Source: Saccharomycopsis fibuligera x Saccharomycopsis cf. fibuligera (lineage: Eukaryota > Ascomycota > Saccharomycetes > Ascoideales > Saccharomycopsidaceae). From it: a stretch of DNA of 64,000 nucleotides. The DNA lies in contig CP012810.1 in assembly GCA_001936135.1 (NCBI GenBank), forward strand, positions 682,001 to 746,000. The letters run 5' to 3'. This document shows, piece after piece, positions 11,753 through 24,637 of this stretch (within the stretch, counting starts at the first letter, position 1; each line of letters begins with the position of its first letter). Made by a program: the position numbers and the translations under genes. The notes under the pieces were generated by a model. That model had not been told where the DNA came from and did not search any database. It was given only the letters and a program-made list of their open reading frames with translations.

Positions 11753-12833
11753 TTACTCACGAGCGTTGGAGATATCAAATAATAAGATGTCAGAAGCACC
11801 TGCTTTCTTCAAGCCATCCATAATCTCACCCTTTCTCTTCTTTTCGATCATAGAAGAAACAGCAACCCAATTAGTGTCTTCCAATGGAGAGATAGTAGCA
11901 GCACGACGGCCAGGGGTCAATTTCAAAACTTCAGACAAGTTCTCTCTTGGAGTGTTGTAGTTACACAAAACGTATTTTTGGGCCACCAAAACACCAGCAA
12001 TTCTAGAAGTTATAGTTTCCACCAATTCTGGGTGGGTTGGGTTTTTGCTCTTAATTAAGTATGCGGAAGTATCCAACAATGTGTCAATGTCTATCAAACC
12101 AGCAGCTCTCATAGTTTCACCAGATTCAACCAAATCCACAATGGCATCAGCAACACCCAAGGCACAAGAAGCTTCCACAGATCCGCCAACGTATTTAATT
12201 TTGGTTTGTAATGCTTCACCAGGTTTCACGCCTTCCAATTTTTCGAAATATTGTCTGGTCAAGTTGGTGAATGAAGACACAATAGTCTTACCAATCAACT
12301 GTTTTGGTTCTTTGTATGGGCCATCCTGTGGCACTTGTATCTGTAAGCTACATTTGCCAAACATTAAGTCCAAAGCAAGTTCCACATCAACATCGCTTTC
12401 TTTCACTTGGTCAACACCGGTGATACCAAGAGAACAACGACCTTCGCCAACGAAAGTCGGGATATCAGCAGCAGGCAAAAACACCAAGGCAATTGGCAAG
12501 CTAGTGGACAAAGCAATATCTAATCTGTTACTTCTGTGAAAAGTAATGTCAGAACCTTGCAACAAGGCAACACATTTTTCATAAAGACGGCCCTCTGATA
12601 TGTTGTTAATATGGATGTCCGAAAAGCGTAAAATTCGATATAGCTCCGAAAACAGAAAAATCAGAAATCAGGCAAACCAAAAAAAGAAAAAAAAAGAAAA
12701 AAGTGTAGCGAGTAAGCGGACCTCACTATTAGCGTGAAAAATCAGAAGCACTTCGTTATGGGTAGCACTAATGGTACATACTTTTAGGGACAGCAAAAAG
12801 CAAACGGTCAGTAAGGTGGTTGACTAAATCCAT
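11753..12833 (-). CDS. HIS1: ATP phosphoribosyltransferase, first step of histidine synthesis, two exons
   Basis: Exon 1 is 12833-12782 and exon 2 12594-11753. Together they encode 297 residues, the same length as the S. cerevisiae enzyme. The enzyme joins ATP and PRPP to phosphoribosyl-ATP in the cytosol and is feedback-inhibited by histidine through its C-terminal domain. The spliced start MDLVNHLTDRLLFAVPKKGR matches the family. The intron splits a lysine codon inside PKKGRLY and has a GTATGT donor, a TATTAAC branch (12605-12611) and a CAG acceptor. Further family blocks are SDITFHRSNRLDIALSTSLP, GITGVDQV, the PRPP-binding GDAIVDLVESGETMRAAGL-like segment and the C-terminal ASDILLFDISN. 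A perfect Gcn4 heptamer lies 179 bp upstream. Without the intron the reading frame would lack its first 27 residues, so the splice is needed. Confidence 0.97.
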
Positions 12834-12932
12834 GGTTATATTATAATTTTAAACAGCTTCCTTTGGCTATAGAAGAATTTGGAGGTCTATCAAAATAAGC
12901 AAATGCCGGTTTAGTACTGCCTTTGGCCGTTA

Positions 12933-12964
<32 letters not shown>

Positions 12965-13407
12965 CGTCTCCGTTTTAGTTTCGGTAAGTGGCTGATGCAG
13001 AAAAATTTCGATGAGTCAAAAATAATCGTCATACAGGGCACATAACTATTTATTTTACACTGACAAAGATATTACATAAGAATTAGTCACATGATATCGA
13101 AACAATCACCCGTACACCAGGATAATTTTTGTAGTCACCTGACTCTTACCCGCAAACGACGCAAAAAACTTGGTTCTCGTCCGTTGTGTTTTTTTTTTTT
13201 TTTTTTCTTTCGCTACCCACAGAGTCTGGCGGTTTCCTGCGCGAAGCTTGGGCAACGAATCTCGACAATTTGTGCAGAACACTACACAATTACTTTTTAC
13301 GAAAAATTGAAAAAAAAAATTTTTTTCTCCTCTCCTTTTCGCTTCCCTTTTTTCCTTTTGGATATCTTGTAATCATTACAGTTTAGCAAATACAATAATC
13401 AGTCAAA
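12834..13407. promoter_or_regulatory. Divergent promoter of HIS1 and RPS28
   Basis: A 574-bp shared promoter. It contains a 26-base T run (12933-12958), a Gcn4 heptamer (13012-13018), a second TGACTC core (13140-13145), a TCACATGA E-box-like word near 13087 and further T/A runs before RPS28. Poly(dT) tracts of this kind exclude nucleosomes in yeast promoters. Confidence 0.65.
13012..13018. promoter_or_regulatory. Gcn4/AP-1 site upstream of HIS1
   Basis: TGAGTCA, the complement of TGACTCA, the optimal Gcn4 site. It lies 179 bp upstream of the HIS1 ATG, next to the poly(dT) tract. HIS genes are classic Gcn4 targets. A partial site (TGACTC) lies at 13140-13145. Confidence 0.75.
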
Positions 13408-14312
13408 ATGGTATGTTTCTGGTTTTTTGGCACACCTGCAATGTGAAAACAAGAAAAGAGTTGGTGCACACGGTTCAGAAACACAAGAAAAACTGCTTAT
13501 CAAATGAGCAAGGCAAATGAATGAAATATGCATTTATCAGAAATCGTCGAGTTGACGAAATAATCAAGTAAATTTAATAACCCAACGGCACACAAATGGC
13601 TATTGCAAGTCAACGACAGATTTTTTTGTTGCAAAATGGGCTCAGTTTGCAATTATTGTATTTTAGACTGAGAATCAGTAGGCATCTGAATAATTAAACA
13701 AGGAGTAAGAATCAATTAGAAGAGCTTAAAGTTACCGACAAAATCATATACACAGTGGATGGAAAAACTCTTGTTGAAAAAATACTCGATTTAAGTGGGA
13801 GAAAATACTGCAATTGAAGATCATGTGGAAAACTTAAATAACCCATGTATATCCCCAAAATTTTAAATTGACCCATTAAGATTTCTGTCTTACGTATTAT
13901 CCATTTGCACTGTCATTTCTCTCCATGCTCAATACCGCAAGTTTAAGAGCTTCATGATACAAATTATAATAATCCATTAAAAAAAATCCACTGTCGTTAA
14001 TCTACTCCATCCTCTACTCTCCGTGTGCCCTTGTTTTTTCATGCATAAATGATCACTTTGTTTAATCTTGACAGTAAACACAAGGCTGAATACTAACTTT
14101 CATCCTTTTAGGACGCTAAAACCCCAGTCACCCTTGCTAAAGTTATCAAAGTTTTAGGTAGAACCGGTTCCAGAGGTGGTGTCACCCAGGTCCGTGTTGA
14201 ATTCATTGATGACTCTTCCAGAACCATTGTCAGAAACGTCAAAGGTCCAGTCAGAGAAAATGACATTTTGTGTCTTATGGAATCTGAACGTGAAGCCAGA
14301 AGATTGCGTTAA
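13408..14312 (+). CDS. RPS28B: Small ribosomal subunit protein eS28, intron after the start codon
   Basis: Exon 1 is the ATG alone (13408-13410) and exon 2 is 14112-14312. The product is 67 residues, the exact family length. Exon 2 encodes [20 protein letters not shown] and continues through [13 protein letters not shown] to the C-terminal [10 protein letters not shown], which is diagnostic of eS28. The protein sits near the mRNA exit region of the 40S subunit. Codon choice is strongly biased and contains no CTG, as expected for a highly expressed gene in this clade. The intron places the whole mature protein after the splice. RPS28 could equally be named RPS28A where the species has one copy. 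Confidence 0.97.
13411..14111 (+). other. 701-nt RPS28 intron
   Basis: Donor GTATGT at 13411, branch TACTAAC at 14091-14097, acceptor TTTTAG ending at 14111. It is long for this window (others are 69-256 nt). Long introns are common in yeast ribosomal protein genes. I looked for box C/D (TGATGA...CTGA) and saw no clear snoRNA; an H/ACA RNA cannot be excluded by eye. Confidence 0.9.
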
Positions 14313-15693
14313 GCAGCCCTCTCTCATCTTCTCAAAGTTTCATCAATTTTCAAAAACAAAATTTGCAGTTCCATCTATCATTTTTCCCTCCCCCTTTTTC
14401 AGAAAAACTGTTTTCATCAACAACATTAGTTAACATCAACAAACTTTTATTTCTTTTGTTTTAATGGAAATCTACTACATTGGCTGGTTTGGTATTATAT
14501 GACGGTGATGATGATGATGATTATATTGTTGTTATTATTGTTATTAGTATTAAACTTATATGGTAAATTCTAATAAAATGCATAAAAAAAAAAGAAAAAA
14601 CATACATGTTTACATTGTAGCTCTGAACATGGTCTTACTTGGCAATAGAGAAGTTTGCTTAGAAAAGTGTTGCGGCATCATTCGATTTGAATCTCTATTT
14701 TGAGAGAAGGGTTATTGTAGCGTACAACTTATTTTCCAATTGTCAGAATGTCCAATTTTTTAATAGTAAGTGTTGTCCTTGCAAAGTGAGCATAGTAAAA
14801 ACATGTTTCATTTATTTATTATGAGTAGACACTCACAGACAAACATAGTTAGAATATATACATCTTGTGATTGATTGTGATTGTGTTTGTCATGAATGTT
14901 GACTTGGAGGCTTCTTCCTCCAAAGAGAATGAATTTTCATTTGTGTATAACTTATATATGGCATACTAGCTGACCGATTTTACTTCATTTTCATCCGCAT
15001 ATTGAGCAAAAACAAAAGAAAAGAGAAAACTGAGCTAGCTTCAACTTGGAGCATGCTCAGCTATTAAGGGTTCGTAGAAACTTATCTCTGGCTTCTGAAT
15101 TTTAATATCTAATTTGATATGGCTTTATCTCGTTCGCATGTTTGTCCGACACCAGCCGCTAACTGTACTTTTAAAATTTATTACTGTGATAGCAAACATG
15201 GATTTAATGAGAAACTCTAGATAAATAAAAGTACAATAAAACCCATTATTAGTGATAAAAATGACAAAAATGTAACCAGAAGGAGGAGGGAAAAAGGATA
15301 TAAAGACAGAGACAGACAGAAAAGGACAGCGATAAAAATGGCGGATAGTATCGTAAATATGAACATCAAGGGGGAATTGAGGCGAAATTAAAATAAGAAA
15401 ATCAAAAAAAAAAGGCAAAAGATGGATGGAAAAGTCAAATGAAATTTTTAAAAAAAAGAGCATCAAAATCAACATCAATATCAATCTAGAAAAGATAATG
15501 ATGTATAGAGAAGAAATGCAAAATAATCATAAATGTACAATGTGAACCAATAGCAATAAGTAAAACAAAAAAATGAATGAAAGAAAGAGAAGACAATGCG
15601 TAAAGTGAGAACCTACATGCAGAAAAGCACAAAACAAGAAAATCAATATGATACAGGTAGCAGCAGCAAAAATTCAACGATTTATTTCAAAAC
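14313..15693. other. 1.38-kb convergent spacer, no gene
   Basis: Between the RPS28 3' end and the cyclin 3' end. It has a GATGAT run at 14502-14521 and a small hairpin-forming GGAGGCTTCTTCCTCC near 14907. No ORF looks coding. The RPS28 3' untranslated region must lie at its left; in S. cerevisiae the long RPS28B 3' UTR is regulatory, but I can show nothing comparable here. Confidence 0.5.
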
Positions 15694-18139
<2,446 letters not shown>

Positions 18140-18187
18140 TATTAAGAAGACACCAAGGGCAGGAGTCTGGGGGCATGGAGGGTGCTG

Positions 18188-18224
<37 letters not shown>

Positions 18225-19011
18225 GGTGTTGGTGTTGCAAGGGGAAGAGAATAGAAGTAGAGAAAGCGGGCGGCTAATTCTCAGTGGGTGTGTGATGGTT
18301 AACAATTCCACAATCTTGCTGAAGGAGATGAGATGCTGAGTAACCGCTGTTGGCGCTGAGCCCATTGGAAACCCTCTGGACAGCAAGTTGCCCGGACATA
18401 GAGCACACTGTAAACGCCACGAGACTGGGGCCGCCTTTGCTGCTACTGCTAAGACAGACAGTATGGTAGCACACCCTGCCACAGCAAGGAATTGGAACAG
18501 GATATGGCTAGAATACCAGTAGGAAGACTGAGCTGTAAATTCTGCTGTTATTCGACGGCTTTGGGCGGGCTTTGGGCGTGCTCTGCGTGCAAAGAGACGG
18601 CGTTGAGCGCTTGAAGTCGTTTTTTGCGGGCTTCAACACAACCGCCGGAGACGCTGCTCTTGAGCCCACGTAGAACACCCAGCGCTGCAAATGGAACTAC
18701 AGACAGATTACTGTCTCATAGTTCAGTTTCTCAGTATTGCAGTCCACTCACCGTAACTCAAGTCAGCCTTATGTGCTGGAGTAGCCCACATGTGGATATA
18801 CCCAGTCCCAAGATCTATAGATCGCGGACCAACCGCGAGCAGGACCTGCAGTGCCGGGGTGTGGATGGGCGCGCGATCTCGAGAAAAAAAAACTTGACTG
18901 AACCAGCGATGATGAGGAAAACGATAATGATCTCCAGCAAAATATGCGCTTACCCAGAGACAACACCAATCATTAAGTACCTCCAGAAAAATACAACACA
19001 TACAACTCACT
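18140..19011. promoter_or_regulatory. Divergent promoter of the cyclin gene and PET117
   Basis: 872 bp, relatively GC-rich for the window. A (GTT)n microsatellite covers 18187-18225. Frames of 115-131 codons occur on both strands but have no recognisable domain and overlap each other; I treat them as chance ORFs in GC-richer DNA. Confidence 0.5.
18187..18225. repeat. (GTT)n microsatellite
   Basis: About 12 GTT units and then GTTGGTGTT variants, in the promoter just upstream of the mini-exon of the cyclin gene. Confidence 0.95.
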
Positions 19012-19384
19012 ATGTCTAGAGCATCAAAGATCACTTTAGGCGTCACCGCGATCACCTGTGCCGCCACCATAGGATGGGTTCACTATGTTCAAGAAGCTGA
19101 GCGTGCCGTATGTATATTCTCTACATGATACTCGAACCTGGTAACTTGGCAAGACAAAACTCAATTATATTGGCATCATACTAACAATAGACTATTTTTA
19201 GGCACTTCACGAAGGTCCAAGAAAAGACGCTCTAAGAGTGCAGGAAAAATTAGACACTAAAGAAAGAAAAAAGAGAATAAATGAACAAGAACACCAAGTG
19301 CAGTTGGAGCTTAGGAAACAATATGAACTGATTCAGCCGCTTAGTGGTGTGAAAGAAACAGGTACTGATCCCAAACAAACTTGA
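19012..19384 (+). CDS. PET117: Mitochondrial cytochrome c oxidase assembly factor Pet117, two exons
   Basis: Exon 1 is 19012-19107 and exon 2 19202-19384, encoding 92 residues. The start MSRASKITLGVTAITCAATI and then GWVHYVQEAERAALHEGPRKD match the Pet117 family, including the SRASK start, one membrane segment and the LHxGPxKD block. The intron has donor GTATGT, branch TACTAAC (19179-19185) and acceptor TTTTTAG; an earlier AG at 19190 would shift the frame. Pet117 works with Cox15 in haem a synthesis at the inner mitochondrial membrane. The C-terminal half is a basic, Glu-rich helix. Confidence 0.9.
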
Positions 19385-19752
19385 CTTCTTGACTAAAATA
19401 GTAGGCTGATCTTATTACAATATATTTCACTTCTTTTTCATGTTTCATTTACTCATCATATTCTCATTTTTGTACATATTTTATCCTCTGCTAGTCTAAT
19501 TTCTGTAATATATTTTGTTTATTTATCACAAGAAAGAAAAAAAAAATCAGCGTCGTTAGAAATTCATAAATACACCAAAGAAATAAAAGTAAAAAATAGA
19601 AACAAAGTTGAAACCAAACCTATAGACGAAAAATAAGAAAGAAAAAAACAAAAAACAAAAAAAAAAAAAAAATGAGATACAATAAAAAACAAAAGAAAAC
19701 GAAAAATGAAATCAACAAAAATAAACCATGTATCCGCACCGCACCTCACATA
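19385..19752. other. Convergent spacer of PET117 and RMD5
   Basis: A-rich 3' flank with an A run at 19657-19671. No gene seen. Confidence 0.6.
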
Positions 19753-21999
19753 CTAGCAAGTCCCAAAAAACACCTCTTTTGTTTGACTTTTTCTACAAAT
19801 TTGCGGACAATATGGGCATTTGAATGCAGTGTTGCTGAAGTTGTCCAAGACATGTAATCGATTCATTGATGAGCTTACTCTCCAGTAATTGCGTCCAGTA
19901 GCTCCTGCCATGTATGACGGATCGTCAAGTCTTCTGTAACTGCTGTACCCCGACGGTGTTTCAATAGATCCATCGATAATACTGTCCCCATTAAACCCAA
20001 TTCCAGTTCCTATTTCTGAATTTCGACCAGGATTGATATTGCTAGTATCATTATTGGTATCATTATTGTTCGAATCCTCCTCACTATCTTCTGAAATATC
20101 CGAATCACCATCATCGTCACTAAAATCACCATCATCACTGTCAGCATCATTATCATTGCCGTTATCTCCATTGCCAGCACCATTCACGTCTCCATTGTCA
20201 AGACCATATTCATTTTCTTCTTCTTCAAATACATCATTATTTAGCCAATTTCTATACGTAGTGGCTCCTCGTCTTCGTTTCGCTTGCTGTTTGCTCTCCA
20301 CCAAATTATGCAAACTTTCTCTTGAAATTATATGTTTACAAGGTAGAAGCACTGGCGGATTATTCACCGTAGTTTCCTGTCTCAGAATTGGACAAATGAA
20401 AATTGGATGATTGTTTTGTAAGATATTTGGCAACTCAATTCCAATAGGTAATTCATCCTTTGAACCAAACACATTGCCATTGCTATTCCCATTCGCCTTG
20501 TCATTGTCATTGTCATTGTCATCTCCAATTACCAAACTGTCCAACGCAGTTCTACTCTGTGATGTCATTGAAAGCGATCTTCCAGAAGTGCTATTGTTAT
20601 TATTGTTATTGCTATTACTAAAATCTTGAAACATAGTATATGTCGTCGAATCCCCACCACGAGATCCTTCAGAGTATGCTCTAGCAGTTTTATCACTTGC
20701 GCTCGCAGAGAATGATCTTTTCAATTTCTTGTTAACAGAATTGAATTTGATAATGTATGGCAATGCAACATATGAAGCCATTAAAATTAAATAAAGATTG
20801 GAATTCAAATTCAAATTATTGATTTGAAAAAAGCTCGACACTAACTGAGTCAAAGTTGTCTTGTAATTACTCAAATTTTTCAAAATCATCTTCTTATATG
20901 GGTTCTTGAAAGTTTTGCCAGCAGCATTGGCAACAGCACTGTCTGCTTTGGACCCGCTAGCTTTGTAATACTCATTTGCCAACCCTTGATCAATTATTGT
21001 GGACGTAAGTAACTTTGAAGCAATAGCAAATTTTTGCTCATCTCGCTCACTTCCGCTAACAAATTTGCCAAAATTGTTTCTTGCGTATATGTATGCACTA
21101 AATTTATGATTGTCTCGTACATCATTAGCATAATGGTATCCTTCGTCTTCAATGCCATCACTTCCAGCAATACCGTGAGGGTTATTGATGCCATAATATA
21201 ACAAATAAAATTGTAATTCATGCAAATTGAATTCAATATCAATGTTTAGCTCTTTTAGTTCTTTTTCATGCTGTTTACACCATTGAAACGCTGGCTTCAA
21301 ATCAGGTTCGTCAGCTGCAATTATTGAATCAATTATGGTTCGTAGTTCAATAAGGTTGTCTTTGAAATCCGCAGTTATAGAGTAATCAAACTGTTCTTCT
21401 AGCAATCGTACAAGTCTTTGGCTTTCTTCTTCCTCCTCTCCCAGATCATTATTAGAATGCAATGCAGTTTCTATCCCAAAGCCGTTTTGTCCTTTTGGTA
21501 AAGTGCTAAAATTTTTATTATAATTTCCGGTGCTGAACAACTCATTGCTATTCCCCTCCCTCACTAAATGATTCAAAATCACTTGGTTAATCAAGTTCTT
21601 ATTTTTGGTGGTAAGTTTTAACCCAGTAAGAATATTCTCATTAAATTGGTTCAACTCTTCAACAAGATCAAAATCATAAACCTTATTATCCACAAACCTA
21701 AGCAACTTCGATAAGCTGTTATTGGATTGCTTTTGCGACATAGTGACTTTATCCTTCCATAATTCTACTTTGGCTCGTATAAGTTTATCGTAGTTTTTAG
21801 TTCCAGCACTGGAGTCGCCAACATTAGCTAAATCGCTTCCAGGGTAGTTATTTTTACTTTGTCCGAGTTGCTGTTGAATATCCCTTAAGTACAGAATGAG
21901 ATCCTTGGTATCTGCCAAAGAAGGCCTCATGGAGGCGTTCTCCTTGAACTTTTGGTACTCGGAGCTAAAGGACGATAGTAGCTCATTATTACTGACCAT
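19753..21999 (-). CDS. RMD5: GID/CTLH ubiquitin ligase RING subunit Rmd5/Gid2
   Basis: The start is the ATG at 21999 (MVSNNELLSSFSSEY), giving 748 residues; the frame is open three codons further but without ATG. A LisH-like helix (INQVILNHLV) lies near residue 140, and a CTLH region (LLEEQFDYSITADFKDNLIE onwards) at about 200-265. The RING-like domain begins near residue 534 (FICPILRQE), with PVLLPCKHIISRESL, and ends with FKCPYCP near 726. Rmd5 and Gid9 form the catalytic core that ubiquitinates gluconeogenic enzymes when glucose returns. S. cerevisiae Rmd5 is 421 residues. The excess lies in Asn/Asp-rich insertions, including about 155 residues between the two halves of the RING itself. 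The gene is divergent from NOP4. Confidence 0.9.
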   Translation of the reverse strand: MVSNNELLSSFSSEYQKFKENASMRPSLADTKDLILYLRDIQQQLGQSKNNYPGSDLANVGDSSAGTKNYDKLIRAKVELWKDKVTMSQKQSNNSLSKLLRFVDNKVYDFDLVEELNQFNENILTGLKLTTKNKNLINQVILNHLVREGNSNELFSTGNYNKNFSTLPKGQNGFGIETALHSNNDLGEEEEESQRLVRLLEEQFDYSITADFKDNLIELRTIIDSIIAADEPDLKPAFQWCKQHEKELKELNIDIEFNLHELQFYLLYYGINNPHGIAGSDGIEDEGYHYANDVRDNHKFSAYIYARNNFGKFVSGSERDEQKFAIASKLLTSTIIDQGLANEYYKASGSKADSAVANAAGKTFKNPYKKMILKNLSNYKTTLTQLVSSFFQINNLNLNSNLYLILMASYVALPYIIKFNSVNKKLKRSFSASASDKTARAYSEGSRGGDSTTYTMFQDFSNSNNNNNNSTSGRSLSMTSQSRTALDSLVIGDDNDNDNDKANGNSNGNVFGSKDELPIGIELPNILQNNHPIFICPILRQETTVNNPPVLLPCKHIISRESLHNLVESKQQAKRRRGATTYRNWLNNDVFEEEENEYGLDNGDVNGAGNGDNGNDNDADSDDGDFSDDDGDSDISEDSEEDSNNNDTNNDTSNINPGRNSEIGTGIGFNGDSIIDGSIETPSGYSSYRRLDDPSYMAGATGRNYWRVSSSMNRLHVLDNFSNTAFKCPYCPQICRKSQTKEVFFGTC

Positions 22000-22453
22000 G
22001 GTGATCAAATGTCCCTTGGTAAAATTGTTAAATTGAAAATTGCTTCACACAGTAATTGCTAAATTCCACACACAACAACAATAATCTCCTGGAAGTGCTA
22101 CTGTTCCCTGCAAGACAGTGCGCTCCATGGATCAGTCAAAATCAAAGTGACACCCATTGCTGCTTTCTCTCTTCCGTCTGTTCTCATCGTTTCTGGCGCT
22201 TAGCGGCATCCCATCGACGGTTGTGCAGCCCCGGTGGTCAATGAGCTGGCAGAAGACCCACAGCTGCGGTGTACTGCAAAATTTTGCATAAAATAAAAAA
22301 TTTTTTTTTTTTTTTCCACTACTATTGTTATTAATATTACTTATAGCGTAATACATTTTTTTAACATACAAGTTAGTCCTGAAATTTGTTATCTCTATTT
22401 TCAATTCTTTATTTCTGTATAAATAATTCGCTTATTCACTAGGGCTTCGTATA
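22000..22453. promoter_or_regulatory. Divergent promoter of RMD5 and NOP4
   Basis: 454 bp with a T run near 22302-22315 and an AT-rich segment before NOP4. No defined binding site was recognised. Confidence 0.55.
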
Positions 22454-24637
22454 ATGTCACAAAAAGCTCCTAGACAAAAAATAGAAGAGAATGGGTTGGA
22501 CAAAAAGACACTTTTTGTCCGTCAAATACCATTTGATGCCACTTCAGAAGAACTTTCTGATTTTTTTTCCCAATTTGCTCCAATAAGGCATGCGGTTGTT
22601 GTTACCGATAAAGAAAAAAACTCTAGAGGATTTGGGTTTGTTAGTTTTGCCTTGGATGAAGATGCTCAACAGGGTTTAGAAAAGGGAAGAAAAGAAAAAT
22701 TCAAAAACAGATTATTACGTGTTGACATAGCCAAAAGAAGAGAACGTAACAAGAGAACAGTTGCTCAAGAAAGACCAGAAAATGGTGAAGAGCTTCAGCA
22801 GACTGGAGAAGCTGACGACAATGATTTGGAAGGTGTTTCTGAAGATGCAGAATATATATTTAAGAGAGAAATTGAAGAGAAAAGAAGATCAAGATTGATT
22901 ATCAGAAACTTGCCATGGTCAGTGCGTGATCCTAATGATTTGAAGAAACATTTTCAAAGATACGGTACCGTTACAGAAGCTATAATTCCAAGGAAAAAAG
23001 ATGGCAAAATGAGTGGGTTTGGGTTTGTGCAAATGAAGAAATTTACTGGCGCAAAGACTGCTGTTGAAAAATCTAAAAATATGAAAATTAGCGGAAGAGA
23101 AGTTGCTGTTGATTTTGCCTTAGAGAAATCCAAGTGGGAAAATATCAAAGAGAAAGTGCTACCCGAAGATAAAGATAAGGAAGAAGAGGAAGAAGAGGAA
23201 GAAGAGGAAGAAGAGGAAGAAGAACAAGAAGAAGAGACGAAGGAAGAGGATGAAGATAAAGACGAAGATGATAGCGATAGTGATGATGACAGTGATATCG
23301 AAAAGTCTACTCAGAAGCCTGACCAAGAAGTCATTGAAAGACCAAAAGCCAATAAAAGAGAACCATACACAGTTTTTCTTCGTAACTTGCCATATGATGC
23401 TACTACCGAAACCTTAAAAGAACATTTTGAACAGTTTGGTCCAGTCAAATATGCTTTGCCAGTTACAGACAAAGAAACTGGTCTTGCTAGAGGTACAGGT
23501 TTCGTGGCGTTCAAGAACGAGTCAAGTTATAAAACATGTTTGGATAATGCGCCAGATACTTCTAACTCATCTGCATCATTATTACTTTCTGATGATGTGC
23601 CAGCGGCATACGTATTTGATGGAAGAATTTTGTCCATTACTCCTGCTGTTGATAGAGAACGCGCTGGCTACTTGAAGGACAAAAACTCTGAAAGAAGAGC
23701 TCAGATTTTAGGTAAAGAAGTTGGACACCAAGATAAACGTAATTTGTTTTTGTTGAATGAAGGTCGTATTGCGCCAAACTCAAAATTGGCAGAAGTTTTA
23801 AGCAAGGCTGACTTAGAAATTAGAGAGAAGAGTTACAAATTGCGAATTGACCAATTAAACAAAAACCCATCCTTACATTTGTCGCTTACTAGATTGGCAG
23901 TCAGAAATTTGCCAAGAACAATGACTGAAAAATCTTTCAAGGCATTGGGTAGAAAAGCAGTTGTTGAATTTGCCAAGGAAGCAAGTCAAGAGATTAGACA
24001 ACCTTTGAGCAAAGAAGAAATCGTTAGATCATCAAAACATAAACAAAATAACAGTTTGGAAGATCCAGATTCCAAAAAATCCAAAAAGAAGGGTGTGGTT
24101 AGACAGGCGAAAATTCTTGTGGAAGTTAGCGCTGCTGGTACCGCTGGTAGAAGTAAAGGTTATGGTTTCTTAGAATTCAGAGATCATAAATCAGCATTGA
24201 TGGCTTTGAGATATCTTAACTGCCACGAAGTTACTAAAGAAGAAGTGTTGGAAGGTTTAACTGATGAAGAGAAAAAATTTGTCAAGTTTGATTCTGCCAA
24301 CAAGAGAAGATTGATTGTGGAGTTTGCTATCGAGCATGCGAAGGTTGTTCAAAGACGTAAAGAAAAAGTTAAGCAAGCTAGAGATCTTTCTACGATAAAA
24401 AGGTCTGCCAGGGAGGATGATAAGGAAGAAGGTGATAATAAAGATTCCAACTCTAAAGAAAAATTTAAGAAGGACAAAAAGGATTCGAAACGGAGTAAGC
24501 AAAGTGCAAAGAAGGGAAATCAAGTGAAAGGTTTGGACTTAAGCAAGAAAAGAAAAGCAGAGGAACCAGCACCAACTAATGACGACCAGGCTGTTAGAGC
24601 TATGATTAATAAGAGAAGAAAGAAGAATCGCAAGTAA
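22454..24637 (+). CDS. NOP4: Nucleolar RRM protein Nop4, 60S ribosome biogenesis
   Basis: A 727-residue protein with four RRM regions: about residues 19-93 (KTLFVRQIPFDATSEEL, RGFGFVSF), 143-217 (RLIIRNLPWSVRD, SGFGFVQM), 302-400 (YTVFLRNLPYDATTETL, GTGFVAF) and a split one at about 458-610 (RLAVRNLPRTMTEKSF, KGYGFLEF). A Glu-rich acidic spacer lies at about 237-285, and the C-terminus is a Lys/Arg-rich nucleolar-type tail ending NKRRKKNRK. Nop4 is needed for 27S pre-rRNA processing and assembly of early 60S particles. Length and domain order fit the S. cerevisiae protein (685 residues). Confidence 0.96.
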   Translation: MSQKAPRQKIEENGLDKKTLFVRQIPFDATSEELSDFFSQFAPIRHAVVVTDKEKNSRGFGFVSFALDEDAQQGLEKGRKEKFKNRLLRVDIAKRRERNKRTVAQERPENGEELQQTGEADDNDLEGVSEDAEYIFKREIEEKRRSRLIIRNLPWSVRDPNDLKKHFQRYGTVTEAIIPRKKDGKMSGFGFVQMKKFTGAKTAVEKSKNMKISGREVAVDFALEKSKWENIKEKVLPEDKDKEEEEEEEEEEEEEEEQEEETKEEDEDKDEDDSDSDDDSDIEKSTQKPDQEVIERPKANKREPYTVFLRNLPYDATTETLKEHFEQFGPVKYALPVTDKETGLARGTGFVAFKNESSYKTCLDNAPDTSNSSASLLLSDDVPAAYVFDGRILSITPAVDRERAGYLKDKNSERRAQILGKEVGHQDKRNLFLLNEGRIAPNSKLAEVLSKADLEIREKSYKLRIDQLNKNPSLHLSLTRLAVRNLPRTMTEKSFKALGRKAVVEFAKEASQEIRQPLSKEEIVRSSKHKQNNSLEDPDSKKSKKKGVVRQAKILVEVSAAGTAGRSKGYGFLEFRDHKSALMALRYLNCHEVTKEEVLEGLTDEEKKFVKFDSANKRRLIVEFAIEHAKVVQRRKEKVKQARDLSTIKRSAREDDKEEGDNKDSNSKEKFKKDKKDSKRSKQSAKKGNQVKGLDLSKKRKAEEPAPTNDDQAVRAMINKRRKKNRK

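Noticed and set aside
24500-24530. Long lysine-rich C-terminus of NOP4 as a possible frameshift product
   Set aside because: Basic tails are normal for nucleolar Nop4 and the frame is uninterrupted.
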